A program made the translations under genes and the position numbers. The notes beneath the pieces were generated by a model that worked only from the letters and a program-made list of their open reading frames with translations, made no database searches and had not been told where the DNA came from. A DNA stretch of 64,000 bases, from NCBI GenBank assembly GCA_028564705.1, contig JAPXFQ010002722.1:2002001-2066000 (forward strand). The letters are read 5' to 3'. Positions 21,515-33,763 of the stretch are shown one piece after another (the first letter of the stretch is position 1; the number at the start of each line of letters is the position of its first letter). This stretch comes from Apricaphanius iberus. Taxonomy: Eukaryota > Chordata > Actinopteri > Cyprinodontiformes > Aphaniidae.

Positions 21515-24302
21515 ATGCAATTACAGTCTTTAATTAGTCGAATCAGCTTACTCTATATTTGTAGCCAAAGAATATATGCCACTCTCAACAACAATGTGTG
21601 AATGAAGTTGCAGTTTTGTCACAGAAAAATACAAAGTTTTAATTACAAATCCAATATCGGCCTTTACACAGAGCATGTTTGTGTTTCTGTTTGGTTTTAG
21701 TAATCCCTCAGAACTTTGTAAGCTAAACCACATACTGAGTCAGCTGAGCATCAACAACGTCATGTGTTGGGGCACTGAGCTGTATTTACCAGCAGTATGT
21801 CTATAAATTTACATGATGACTGGCTCTTTTTTTATAAATACAGTGTCATGTCTGTAAATGTGTGTGTTTCCTGCTGTCGGGATCATTGACTACTTTAGCA
21901 AAACTCTGTTTTTCGAGTTTTTGTTTAGATTTTGTGTTTAAGAAATGTTTAGATCTGTAATCTTTTTTAGCCAAATGCTAAATCCAGAAGTTAGCAGTCT
22001 GAATTTTTCAAATGTTTAAGAGCAACTCCATCAAAATTGGATAATTCTTTATAAGATATAAAAGTAAAATTTGTCTATTAATTCTTATTAGGTTATGTGA
22101 CATATAGTGTATAGATATAAATGCCTTTTCATACATTTCTTAACACTATGTGGCAAATATGGGACACTGTTAGGTGAAAGCAGGAGTCATTGGGGGACTG
22201 AACTGCTCTCGACAACATCACACTAAGTGGCGTAATGGGCAATTAAAGTCATGTTTTACTCCATTAGGTTAAGACAGTCGATATTTGAAAAAGTCAAAGG
22301 GTACAGAGGTACTTTGGTGGGTTGCATTACCTAATCTGCCCACAAAATGCACATAAAAGTGAGATCACAGCGATAAAAGAGGAGCAAATTGGTCACACTA
22401 AGAAAGAGCTCATTCTAGGTCTAAAAAAAATGCAGAAAAAATGAAAAAGCACACAGTTTTAGGTTCTTGTGCTTTCCACTATTTAGTCTAAAGGCGGAGA
22501 AAGCCAAAAAGATTTTGAAGGTATTGATTTTTGCGCTTCTGGACTATGTGTCTGACATGACTGGCTCACCCATCTTACTGATTTGTCAACACACAAAGCC
22601 AATGTAGTTTTCACACTGGGAGGAAATCATAGCGTAGGACCAGCAAAAAGGAATCAATTGCCACACCTGGACTTTGATTATCGCTCACCCCGAAGCTCTG
22701 CTGAGGCATCAATCTCAGCTAAAGTGGGACATCAATGATGCCGGCCACACCACTCATGGCAAAAATAACAGCAGTGTATGCAAGGAGGCTTCAGAAGTCT
22801 AATATACATTTTTATAATGTCTGCAATATGTATTTTGTCTTTATGGGCCAATGAAAGCTACTACTACTAAGATGTAGAGCTTATTTAAATATAAATATTA
22901 AAAACACATAGTAAATGTCAAATCCCACATTACGAATTGCAACATTGATTTTAGAGCTGTGGACTGATGTCTGGGCATAAAGCTCATGGATATACTTTGC
23001 AAAAGCAGAAAAAAAAATGACTGTGTTCTGTTTCTCCAGAGTCAGTGCCCTGCCGCTTTATGTTCCTCCCTGAAGGCGTCAGTCAGAAATAGACTGGCTG
23101 TGGCTCATTAACTCTCATCGAACAGAAAGTGTAATGGAACAAAAACCTGCAGGACACCAGATCACCACAACAAGAACCATCGTCTATGAAAGGCACCACT
23201 TTGAATCTCCTCTAATGCAGTAGCATAATTACACACTTCATTTCCAAAGTCGGTATAATCCGCCCAGAATTCAGATATCTTTGTTTGGGCTCAATTCTTT
23301 GTATTATGTAGCTATGAAATAAATCAGAGGTCTTGATGTCAAAAGAGAAGCATTTATGCGTTTTGCCTGCTCACAATTGCCCCCATAATCAGGGAAGATA
23401 TCTAAGAAAACTATACAATTAAACTCCAGCCAGTAAAGGGTGTTTGATTAGATTAGAAATATTATCCTAGTATTACATTTTTAGCTCAAACTAGTATTTG
23501 TGAATTAAAATTATAGAATTTTGATCATATTATTTGTATTTGTATAATCCTGATCAGCTACTCCAGGGGTAAGATAAGTGCAATATGTTAGAGATTAAAA
23601 AAAGGAAATGTCTTTACGGCAAATGAAGGTCCAAATTATTAACAAAACAAAAACGCAGTTCTGCCTTTTCAGAAAAAAGTCCTATACCACTGTGTGAAGA
23701 TATCCTTGCAGAAATTCAAGAATTAAACCTAAATCCAACACAGCAGAAAAATGGTTAAAACAAAATGGCCCTCATAGCATTCAGTGTTTCTACAGCTTTA
23801 GGAAAAAAACTATTGCATTGAAGAACCAATTACAGAAAGTGTTCAGCTTGCTACTTTAGCATAAAAATGGAACAGAGCTGGTAGTAAAAATTTTATATCA
23901 TAATACTACCAAAATCAACAAATCTTCTTTCTTTAGATCCTCAAGATCCAATAGAAAAACATGACAACACCCTGTGGTTTGAATAAGAGAAAAATACTCA
24001 CACGCAACTAATTTAGCAAATTAGCCTGCTGTTGAAAGAGTCTTTTTAGAAGTTGAAACGCTGCTGCATCAGGATGAATGGCAGGAAACATGGGACAACT
24101 ATGAGAATGAAACAATAGAAAGGATTATAAAATTCCCTCAAGACGCTGAATCAATAGTGCAGCAAAAGATAATTCTGCTGTTTAAAGAATATGTCTAGTT
24201 AAACCAGGAAAGACATGAAAGCGTCAGGACAGTGATATGCCTTGGAAACAAAATATGCACAACAAAAGAATTTGAAAAACAAAAAACGTAAAAGGAGTCA
24301 AT
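21513..24302 (+). other. Intronic AT-rich sequence
   Basis: No gene or repeat recognised over 2.8 kb. There are many short A/T runs and only short open frames. Confidence 0.45.
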
Positions 24303-24907
24303 GGCCGTTTTCACATGTGTGGCCGTACCAGAAAACAGCCAGAGAAAATGCTAATTTTTTCTGTTCACATGTCACGGATCTCTGCCCGTATTTGAATCCA
24401 GTGTTTTACTACAAATATACAGCAGGTGGCGGTATACAAATAAGTCTTAGTTCTCCAACAAACAAGGGAGTGAGAAGTACCGACGTCATAAAACGAGCGA
24501 CAGGCTAGAATGTAAACAAACTGGTCTACTGGTCAGCTGCTACATGAAGCCATCTACAGGGTGAGTGTTGTAGTAAACCCGCCGTTTTGTAATCTGCTGT
24601 GTTGCTGTGGGATGCTTGAATCGCGTTGTTTTGGTATTTGTATGGTCGCGAGGTGATTCTGTAATTTCGGCCGGCGGTGTCGTCATTTCCGCGTGGAGCG
24701 CGTCTATTGTCTTGAGTACGGCCAGAGTACGGGTTGTGTTCACATGATACGTGGCCGCCCGTACCTGGACTCGGATACTACCTCCAAGGCAGGTCTCTCT
24801 GGCCGTATCCTGGCACGGTACAGTCTGTGTTCACATGGTACGAAATAAGTGGATTTTGACCAAATACCGTACCCGAGTACGGACTCCCGTACCATGTGAA
24901 AGAGCCC
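24303..24907 (-). mobile_element. CpG-rich inverted-repeat DNA element, copy 1 (PIF/Harbinger-like)
   Basis: 605-bp copy. The left end is GGCCGTTTTCACATG and the right end, reversed, is GGGCTCTTTCACATG. AAT lies directly on both sides (24300-24302 and 24908-24910), a 3-bp duplication as in PIF/Harbinger; CAATG on both sides is an alternative 5-bp reading if one base is shaved from each end. The interior has seven CCGTAC or GTACGG motifs, six of them in the last 200 bp, and five TTCACATG or CATGTGAA motifs. A minus-strand open stretch (24743-24540) starts MNTTRTLAVLKTIDALHAEM. Over most of its length it is nearly identical to the copies at 49398 and 58765. Confidence 0.75.
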
Positions 24908-25624
24908 AATGTTTGTAATCAAAATGTACTAAACGTACAAAAGACATGGGATTTAGGTGCATAAGAAATAATTGCAAAGTATCACTGCCATCCAAAACAG
25001 AAGAAAGTAGGGGTCAATGGGGCTAAAAAGAAGTATTTATGATCAGTAGCTAATTAAAATGGGAATCAGTGATGAATATCACATCCACTTTGGTAAAGGA
25101 CATGATGCTGGAACATTTGTTTGTTGTAATCCCAATAAATCAAGCACACTTTTACAGTCACTGATGACATGGGACCACATGTGTGATAAAAAAGCAGAGC
25201 ACAGAACGCAGGGAAAAATAAACTTCTTACTGTGTCTACTTGTCTTTTGCTCATACGAGATCAGGTTGGGTGATATCGGTAAAAAATAATGTTTCATAAT
25301 AATCCTGCCTGTTGCGACTGAGCAAAGAGAAATTAAATCCATGTCATTGGCATTAAACACTACAGATTAATATCCAATTTAAAACTAAAGGTGGAAATAA
25401 AAAAAGGACATATCGTGTAAACCCAATCTTTCCTCTGCTGTTTGAGCCCAATTTAAGAATATTGTTTCATTAGCAAAGTTCGTGTCTCAGAGTTCAAACC
25501 ATCATAAGAGCTAGTTAAGGTGTAACAAATGTGGTTTGATGCACCTTTAGTTTTAACATCATGATTTTTTGATTTACGTTCTACAAATTTAGAATGTTTT
25601 GCCTGAACGTCTTCAAAGATTACT
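24908..25624 (+). other. Intronic AT-rich sequence
   Basis: No gene or repeat recognised. Overlapping 60-93-codon open stretches on both strands show no conserved features. Confidence 0.45.
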
Positions 25625-25630
25625 GTGTTT

Positions 25631-25671
<41 letters not shown>

Positions 25672-25672
25672 G
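25625..25672. repeat. (GT)n microsatellite
   Basis: Interrupted at its start (GTGTTTGTGTGTTT) and then a clean GT run to 25671. Confidence 0.95.
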
Positions 25673-26023
25673 TATTTTTTAAATTAATTTTTATGCCAGG
25701 GGTTGTATCCCCAAACACATACACACATGTTTTGGCAGCATTCAAAATATACAAAAATATTCAGAAGGTAATTCACTAAAAGTGCATATGCTGCTTGGAG
25801 TACAAATGTTTAGGTAACCAGAGAAAAGCGAACCTGCTTCCGCCGTAAGAAAAACAGGTCTGTAAAGCAGCCAGATGGAGTCCAGGATCCAAACCTTCCC
25901 AGTCCAGACCCTCAGAGGCCACAAATCTTGGAGTAGCAGGGAGTGCAATCAAATCAGAATCAGAATGAAGAAAGGGTTTATTGCCAAACATTAGGAAATT
26001 GCTGTGGTACTTTGTGCAAACAT

Positions 26024-26374
26024 CCATCCATCCATTTTCTTAACCGCTTAATCCTTTATGGGTCACGGGGGTGCTGGTGCCTATCTCCAGCTGTCAACAG
26101 GCAAGAGGTGGGGTACACCCTGGACAGGTCGCCAGTCCATCACAGGGCAGGACAAACAACCATGCACACACTCACACCTAAGGACAATTTACAGTGATCA
26201 ATTAACCTGACAGTCATGTTTTTGGAATGTGGGAGGAAGCCAGAGTACCTGGAGGGAACCCACGCATGCATGGGGAGAACATGCAAACTCCATGCAGAAA
26301 GACCCTGGGCCGGGATACGAACCCACAACCTTCTTGGTGCAAGGCAACAGTGCTAACCACTGCACTGTGCAGCC
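26024..26374 (-). mobile_element. tRNA-derived SINE with perfect 15-bp target duplication
   Basis: Full-length copy on the minus strand. The tRNA-like head starts at 26374 (GGCTGCACAGTGCAGTGGTT, with a B-box-like GGTTCGTATCC), followed by the conserved body and a (GGAT)n tail near 26024. ACTTTGTGCAAACAT occurs immediately outside both ends (26009-26023 and 26375-26389), a perfect 15-bp duplication. It lies inside the 3' part of an older LINE. Confidence 0.93.
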
Positions 26375-26999
26375 ACTTTGTGCAAACATACGAAAAAGAA
26401 CAAACATTTAAATAATAATAGAAATAAAATGTGCTAAACAGATTGATATATTCATGAGTGCAGGTAATAATCAGTGAAAATCAGACAGGTGCAGAAAAAC
26501 ACAATGTGGGTCATGTGACAGATACAGAGCAGGTGGTGGTAACAGTCTTAGTGTTATTGTTAATAAGTCTGACAGCAGAGGGGAAGAAACTGTTCTCATG
26601 ACGAGACGTTCTGGTCCAAATGGACCGGAGCCTCCTTCCTAAGGGGAGTAGGTAAAACAGTCCGTGTCCAGGGTCTGTGAGAAGGGTCAGCTGTGATCAG
26701 ACCTGCACACCCCAGTGTCTTGGAGATGGGAGTCTGCAGCCAATCACCTTTTCAGCAGAGCGCACAACACGTTGCTCTCTCTTTTTTTTTTCCTGATGGT
26801 GGCTCTATGTAGCAGTGTCTGTCTCCACTTCTGAACGCAGTTCTCTTTTCCTGGCCACAGCTGTTTGAGTTAGGGGTAAACCAAGCTCACCCTGGAACAT
26901 GTTGGAACAATGCTGTCTTCATAGAAGTGTATACAGTGTAGGAGGTGACAGTGTCCATAAACTCATCCAAGCTTTTAGATGCAACCCCCATTGTTTCCC

Positions 27000-28007
27000 A
27001 GTCTGTAGTTTCTAAACACGTGCAAAGTTCTTCCACAGCCTCATTGCTTCACAGTTTCGTTGTCCTCACGCCAGGTTTAGAGAGCATCACCCTCTTCCTG
27101 TATACGGGGATGAGATGGATCATGACATGATCAAAAAGTCAGAGTGCAGCGCAGGTCACTCCGTGATAGGCCCCCCTTATGGTGCTGTAACAGTGATCCA
27201 GTGTCCTATACTATATTGTTTATATTTGTGAAGTTCCTCCCTCAAATAGGCTTTATTAAAGTCCCTAAGAGCAATAATCAGCATCACCTGCAGTGTCTGC
27301 TCCACGAGGAGGCACTGAGTTGTGGGCACGACCGCGTATGGCGGGATCTAAACATCGGCCAGAATGAATGAAGCTAACTCCCCAGGAGAATAAAACAGTT
27401 TGCAGTGAATAAAAAGATATTCCAGAGAGAGAGAGCATTGCTGAGCAATCACTGTCACATCTGTACACCAGCAACTATTGATGTAGAAGCAGATGCCTCC
27501 ACCTTACTGAAGAGACTGGCTGTCGGTCCGTGTGAAGCAGATGAAAGCCCTCCAGAAATGTCCTCACAGAGCCACGACTCCATAAAACATAAGGCACAAG
27601 ATGAGGGAAAGTCTAATGCTTTTCATCAGGGCCAGCTCATCAATTTCTTTCTGGAGTGAGCGTACGTTGGAGAGGAAGATCCCAGATAGAGCAGTCCGAA
27701 GACCGCATCTCCTCAGACGCACGAGCACACGGGCTCGTTTTCCTCTCTTTCGGCGTCTCGCTTTCCTCATCAGAGTCTTCAGTAAATCCGCCACAGATGC
27801 GACAAATGCTACAAACACAGGCACAGTAGGTGCCACAGGCTTTCTAGTTAAGGAGCTCTTCTCTGGAGTAAGAATACACAGAGGAGTGACCAGACACAGA
27901 AATTCCGCACAAAAACAAGACAGAAATAACACACTGAAGTACCAGGGAATCCATAAGCGGCGCCATCTTGGACGATCTTCTCTAAAGAAGACAACACATT
28001 CAAACAC
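27000..28007 (-). pseudogene. LINE endonuclease N-terminal region, decayed
   Basis: The frame 28007-27564 contains RRKRGKRARVLVRLRRCGLR, then TALSGIFLSNVRSLQKEIDE and LALMKSIRLSLILCLMFYG. This is the NVRSLxxKxDEL start of CR1/L2-type LINE endonucleases. A second frame (27474-27265) gives ISFYSLQTVLFSWGVSFIHS, GRCLDPAIRGRAHNSVPPRG and AGDADYCS, part of the same protein further on. Frame changes and stops separate the pieces, and the catalytic reverse transcriptase core is missing downstream. Confidence 0.65.
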
Positions 28008-28010
28008 AAA

Positions 28011-28815
28011 ACAGAAACAAATCTGAAAAAAGACCCATTAGATTTCAGTGCCTACAGGCCTATTTAAGACTTTTTCAGTAGATGGTTATTATTGGATGAC
28101 TAGAATATTATTTAGAAAAAAACACTAAAACTGCTAGTTTTTATTAAAAACCATGCATGGATCCATGGATTTTCAGCTTTATTTAAAGTGGATTGTTCTT
28201 AGACATCAAAAGAGTTGATTGCTGACTAAAGACAAAGGGCTGAACATTCTCTAATGTACATCAATTCCACTGAACAGAGGGTTCGACATTTTACAAGGTC
28301 TTAAAGTCTTTCTAGAGTCTCAAAAATGCACAAAAAGCCAATAAAGCTGAGCGACGAGCCACATCTTAAGGAGGAAGTGTGAATTCCCACTTCTGTCCTC
28401 ATCAACTTTTAGTAAGGCACTGTAACGAGCAGCTGGACAAGTGGCATCACATCCTGCTGCAACTACAAGGAGAGTACGACAATGTAGTGAGAATGATCTC
28501 ACTTCCCTCCTTGGAGACCAGTTTCATGTACAAATGACAGAAGAAAGCTTTCTGCATTACGCTAGAGTGGAAAATTCACTCTCTTGTGTTTTAATCATGG
28601 CTTCTCTTTAATGATTCACCTGAATTTTATCTTATTTTCTGAATTTTTTTCAGATTTTTCTTCTGTAAATGTTTATTTTCCATGTTATTTTAAAAGTCCT
28701 GGATGGATCATAGATTTAGTCATACAAACTCGTTTCCAATTAGGTGTCAGCCTGCCATTGTGTTTAAGGTTTATATCTTTGTCAATTTTATTTAGAAATC
28801 AATAAATCTTAAACA
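28011..28815 (+). other. Intronic AT-rich sequence with a shared short repeat
   Basis: Mostly unassigned. The segment at about 28665-28725 is related in reverse orientation to 37225-37265. Confidence 0.4.
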
Positions 28816-28819
28816 GATA

Positions 28820-29395
28820 TAGAAATGGAAATTCCCCTTATTGACCCACACTGGGGGAAATTCCTTGTATCTGCAACCAAAGTGAGAGATTCACACAAAG
28901 ATAAAAGCATAAAACATAAAAAAAGTTTTAAATACTATACAGTAAGGGCAAAATAACAACTCTAAAATAATGTTATCTAAATTAATACTTCATAATAATA
29001 AATCAATACTTCAGTTCCAGAAATGTGCAACTGAGGGGGATCATTTTTATGATATTAATAATAATACATTTTATTTTAGGATGCCTTTCTAAAATCCAAG
29101 GTCACCTTACAGAGAAGAAAAAACTAAGAAAAATAACAATACATGGACAAACAATCAGCAAAACTATCAAGTATCAAATCAGTAGACAGGATAGCAACCA
29201 AAATCAGTGTCTAAAGTGAATAAGCTGTTTAAACAGATGTGTTTGAGCTGTGATTTAAAAAAAGGAAAAAAAGTTACAAAAGGAAAAAAAAAGTTGGATT
29301 TCTGATGTTGGGAGGAAGTGAGTTCCAGAGCTGAGGAGCAGAGCAACCATGCTGCCATGATGACAGGCCCGGCAAAAGGAAAAAGACGCTATTCG
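28820..29395 (-). mobile_element. LINE 3'-end fragments (two, old)
   Basis: At 28830-28870 the + strand text CATTGACCCACACTGGGG-like (here TTATTGACCCACACTGGGGG) is the typical end of a fish LINE or SINE. At 29050-29390 the minus strand keeps a LINE C-terminus: the complement of GGGAGGAAGTGAGTTCCAGA encodes a LWNSLP-type motif, broken by small changes. An ATACATTTTATTTTAGG stretch ends it on the left. Boundaries are approximate. Confidence 0.45.
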
Positions 29396-31150
29396 TCATG
29401 TTAAGGGTTCGTCATTGTTTGCCCACGGCATATTTCATCTATTTTCTGTAAAGTTTGTGTTAAACACTTTGCCCTGTCTCCTAATAAGAAAGACATTGGT
29501 GTCCTACTCAACTCTTTTCACCCAGTCCTTTTATCCGGATTAGTGGGACAATCAGAAACTAGTGAGGCAAATTCTTTGTCTATTTAATAAAAAAATGAAG
29601 CCCTGAAACAAAAGCTCTAAAACAGGCAAGAAAGTGATTTAAACCGTCGTGGCTTCTTGAATTCATGTTCCAACAGAACGATCCTCAAAAATGGTTAGAA
29701 TCTTCCTGCTGCTTTTTTTGTCCTCTCTAGCTACTCCTGGAACCGGTTATTTCCAGACCCCCCCATTCCCCCCCATTTTCTATGTATTATACTATCTAGC
29801 CTCAATACAGTGTTCTACAATATTCTATGTCCTACATTTGTGTGAATTTGTGTGATGTTGGTCTCAGAACATATTTTCCTCTTTTAATATTATAATTTAC
29901 ACAACTTTGAATTTGTGTCCGTTTTATCTTCTCCCCCAGAGATTAAAGTTTGGAATTAAAATTCAGGATTTGGCCATTAAGTCTCTTTCTTTTCAGCTCC
30001 TGAAAAACTGTTGAGCTCACAGTAACTTGGAGATTTGGAAGTATGTTAGAAACAGAGCATGATTTTGTTAAAATTGTTAACATTTGTGTTTTTTACAGAA
30101 AACAAATTGAACAAAATATGGCAGATGATAGCTTTTTAACAGCTTATGTGATAGTAATTATGATTCTAAATCCTGTGGAACTTCCAGAGATTGTGATAGT
30201 GTTATTTTGATTTCTTCTTCTGTAATATTAAGGAGTCTTTATAAAGGAAAAGTATTCACTCCTTTGGATAAAAAAAATAAAAGATTCAAGACTAATTGCT
30301 CTATGAAAATAAATATAATATGTAGCAATAATTGTGTGTCTGAAATGCTATTTTCTTGCATCAATACAATTTCCAAAACCACAATTTCCTTTGAAATAAA
30401 CTCCAATTTCAAAGTAAAAAATAAATAAATTGAAAATAATATTGAAAACAAATTCAAGAAATTCTCCAGCAATTGTTAGGAAATAACTTAATCATAACTT
30501 CTTCTAAAGAATATGTTTATATTCCTCTGGGTCGGAAATTAGAAAAAAATATATTAATTATTCCTCATGAAAGAAAGAACTGTTCAACCTTTTGGTTAAT
30601 TGGTATATTTTTATTGCTTTCAGTATTGCCAACCGTACGCCTGCTTTCACAAAAGGGACTTTCATTTACAGTCAATTCATGCAGCCTCTTTGATGATAAT
30701 AAGCCATTCAATGGAGCAGCTTGAAATTCCTCAAGCTGATTTGATAGCTTTCCTGAAGTGTATTATACAACCTGAAAGTCGTCCACTGCCATAAAATGGT
30801 TCTATTGTCTCTAACCCACAAGAGTTAAACTCCCTATTAAGAGTTGAATAATGGGAAGTATGCAGAGCTCCACAGGGGATGAGTCTGTTTGTTTCCAAGT
30901 CCTTGTGAGTATCAGTTCTCATACTTAACAATGTCTCTTTACTCTGGGGTGTAATTTATTAGCCTTTGTTTTACACTCTGGAACATGCTGGAAACAAATT
31001 GCTAACAAATTAAAAGTAGTCCAACTTTTCTTTTTTATTTTCCCTGTTGGTAAAAAATGGAATTGTCTCAAACTCACAGCTTGAAGATCCAGCACAGTTT
31101 TATAACTAGGATTTGTTGCCGTGTATCATGGTAAACTTGTAAAAGTTTAA
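29396..31150 (+). other. Intronic AT-rich sequence
   Basis: No gene or known repeat recognised. A C-rich tract lies at 29758-29775. Confidence 0.4.
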
Positions 31151-31159
31151 TTTTATAAA

Positions 31160-31440
31160 CTTAAAGGAGACATATTATGACAATTTTTTTACCATTCAAA
31201 ATAGGTCTATGAGTTCCATAAAACATGTTTCTGCAGTTGTTTGCCCAAAATAGCTTGTAGGAAACAATAGTTACCAACCTGTATTACCCTCTGTATTAAC
31301 CCCTTGCAGATGGTGCCCTTTCTGCTGCTCATTACATATTAATGAGCTGCTGTTAACTTGGCCACGCCCAACGCTTCTACAATCTTTGCTCACGCCCACC
31401 ACTCACATAGTGACTGTTAACACTATGTGTGAAAGTTACG
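31160..31440. repeat. Dispersed fish repeat fragment (GGAGACATATTATG start)
   Basis: AAAGGAGACATATTATGAC near 31164, with CATTACATATTAATGAGCTG and GGCCACGCCCAAC near 31330-31373, matches in style a common fish DNA-transposon-derived repeat. Ends and superfamily could not be defined. Confidence 0.35.
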
Positions 31441-31659
31441 GATAGGCTGCTGTAGTAGTTCAACCATATAAGAAATGATTCAACAATACAAAATAAATAA
31501 ATAAATAAATACATTTTTTCAAACATACATTTTTGAACCAGAATCTGCTCCCGTAGGAAGAATCTCCAGAGAACCCGATACTCAGAGAATTCAGCAAGAT
31601 ACTTCTGAATGGTTATTGAAGAAATAACTTAAAGTTAAAAGAATATATTTAACTGCTTA

Positions 31660-32100
31660 CCTGGCACTCCAATATCTTCCTGAGGCGTCCACTCTAAAGC
31701 CTTCCAGCTCGATGTAGCTGACTCCAGCTCTCTAGCACAGCGGAGACCCCGCTCTTTGAGCTCCGTGCAGCTGCATATCCTCAGTCTTCTCCCAGGTTGT
31801 AGCAGCTCAGATCGGCGGCTCGCGTGCCGTCTTCCACCCAGAGATAGAGTAGCCCTTTGCGGCGGCCGGTCCTCAGTCTTCCTTACCACCAGCTTCTTAC
31901 CATAAAAAATAAATCCAACCTATGCCGCTCTTCTGCGACAGTTCTCCCGTCTTCTTCCAGGTTTTCAGCAGCTCAGTTCGGCGGCAGGTCTCCCGTCTCC
32001 TCTGAGGATTTTGAGTTGCTTCTTACGGCGGTGCGTCTCCTGTCTTCCCCGCCCTTACCGCCACCATCTTACCATAAAAAATACAATTAGACCCATGGGT
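31660..32100. repeat. GC-richer block with an imperfect tandem duplication of about 170 bp
   Basis: CAGCAGCTCAGATCGGCGGC... (about 31800) recurs as CAGCAGCTCAGTTCGGCGGC... (about 31968). TTCTTACCATAAAAAATA (about 31890) recurs as ATCTTACCATAAAAAATA (about 32065). The two half-units are in the same order and about 170 bp apart. Open frames on both strands across it share no known domain. Confidence 0.6.
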
Positions 32101-32489
32101 CTAAACCGCAATCTCACTCAAAACAGCATGGATATTGTTTTTTTTCCAAATATGTATGCATATCATACACCAGAGACATACAATAACACCCCAAGTCTCA
32201 GGAAAAGTGATTTTTTTTTTCACAACTTCTTTAAAAAAAACATGTATTGTCCACAATCAAGAATAAATGTTATGGATTATACCTATTTAATTATAATTAT
32301 ACCTTTAATTACAGGTTAGTAGCTAGACTGCTTAGTGAGATCAATATTTCACAATTTAAGAACCAAATGTTTCATTTAGGGGCTGTTTAGGAACTCGAGA
32401 CAAAAGGAGGGACTTTGTTAAGATTCAAGCTAATTCAAATATTATGTTAGATATTATTCATGGTGGCGCTCAGATTTACTAAGTTAGTC

Positions 32490-33610
32490 TTTTTTTTACT
32501 TACAGTGCCCTTGCTAAAAGCACCATTACAACCCAAAGTATATGATTGTGAAGTTTAATTAAAAGGATACATGGTCATCATATTTATTTCAGAAACAATA
32601 ATCTAAAAAGAGGGGCGGAGATATCTATTCACCCCCCCCCCCCTCTCTGATTCTCCTACAAAAAAATCACGTGTGAATGCCCTCAGAAGTCCCACATTTA
32701 ATAAATAGAATAGAACTGTTTGTAAATTAATCTGTGTAAAACATTTGTTCTTTTAAATCCTTAGAGGGTTGCTTGGGAGAAATAGTGAAGAAAAAGCATC
32801 AAGGGCAGCAAGGAGCACATCAAACTGGTCAGAGCGAAAGTTGTGAAGATGTTTTAAACAAAATTAGGTTAAAAAATAATGTTCCAAGATGGAAAATGTT
32901 TAATCTCTAACCAGAATATGGAAAAAAATATCACAAATCTGCAAATCCACCACAACATGGCTGTCTACCTAAATTAACAGGCTAGTGAAGCCTTTATTTT
33001 TACAGAGGTGAAGTCTATGTGCCTACATCTCCCTCTAAAGAAGCTGCACATCCTATTAGGCATGTGTGCTCCATTTTTCTTAATGATCTAGTGGGAGAGA
33101 TCCCATAAAAAAGTCCTGTGTGTAGGTTGACATGATACATTCAGGTGATAAAGAAATTTTGCGGACAACGGTGCCGAGATAGATGAGACCAAAGGTGAGC
33201 TTTTTGTTTTACAGGCAAATAAACTATTTAAGGTGGAAAATTAACCCAGCATATCAACCCTGAACCACAATGGGACATAGTTGTTAGAGCATTTATTGGT
33301 TTTGTTCAGAAAAGTCCTGTCTGACTTCACTTCATTTATTTAAGATTGTGTTCCAGCAGGACAATAACCCTAAAACTTATCAGTCCAATGGGATAGTATA
33401 GATGAAAAAAATGCATGTTTTCTGCCTTGGTTCCTCCCACTTATAAATGAAAATCAGTGAAAACGTATGTTCAGAGATTCTCGATTTAATTTGACTGAGC
33501 CTAAGCAATTCTGCAAAGGAGAAAAAAAAAGAAAAAAAACTCAGCCTCTAAATGTGGAAAATTGCTGTAGAGATACCTTAACAGACTTGAAAGAAAAAGG
33601 TGGTTTTTAG
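32490..33610 (+). pseudogene. Old Tc1/mariner element relic
   Basis: Scattered + strand pieces resemble a Tc1-like transposase: KHQGQQGAHQTGQSES-like sequence near 32800, a DETKGELFVLQAN-like stretch near 33185, a VFQQDNNPKT-like block near 33352-33375 (the second catalytic aspartate box, QDNDPKHT) and LTEPKQFCKGE near 33495-33525. Stops and frame changes separate them. The start near 32500 may be a terminal repeat (CAGTGCCCTTGCTAAAAG). Family call by motif only. Confidence 0.5.
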
Positions 33611-33674
33611 GTATTTGAATCAGGGTGGATGAATTCATACCCAAATCCTCAAATGATTCTTTTTTTATTTATTC

Positions 33675-33677
<3 letters not shown>

Positions 33678-33741
<64 letters not shown>
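33678..33741. repeat. (TA)n microsatellite
   Basis: About 32 uninterrupted AT/TA dinucleotides followed by T-rich sequence. It lies next to a LINE-type tail. Confidence 0.97.
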
Positions 33742-33744
<3 letters not shown>

Positions 33745-33763
33745 TTTTTTTTGTTTTTTTTCA

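Larger units (their letters stand above)
25948..28010 (-). mobile_element. CR1/L2-type LINE, internally deleted, with a SINE inserted near its 3' end
   Basis: In minus-strand order the 5' end near 28010 is followed by an endonuclease-domain start with NVRSL (27640-27680). More endonuclease-region sequence follows down to about 27000. Then, after loss of most of the reverse transcriptase, comes the 3' part (26820-26390), whose + strand text (GAAGAAACTGTTCTCATGAC, CCAATCACCTTTTCAGCAGA) is the complement of the LINE C-terminus. The 3' tail, in reverse (AAATCAGAATCAGAATGA, near 25950), is a short GATTCT-type tandem tail. A SINE sits at 26024-26374. Confidence 0.7.

Noticed and set aside
26300..26374. 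tRNA-like sequence with A-box and B-box features
   Set aside because: It is the head of a SINE; the same head recurs at 4104 and 49167 joined to a SINE body, and the cloverleaf is incomplete.
27601..28026. 141-codon + strand frame
   Set aside because: Antisense shadow of the LINE endonuclease start with the NVRSL motif on the minus strand.
31635..31889. 84-codon minus-strand basic frame
   Set aside because: Lies in a GC-richer duplicated repeat block with open frames on both strands and no domain.
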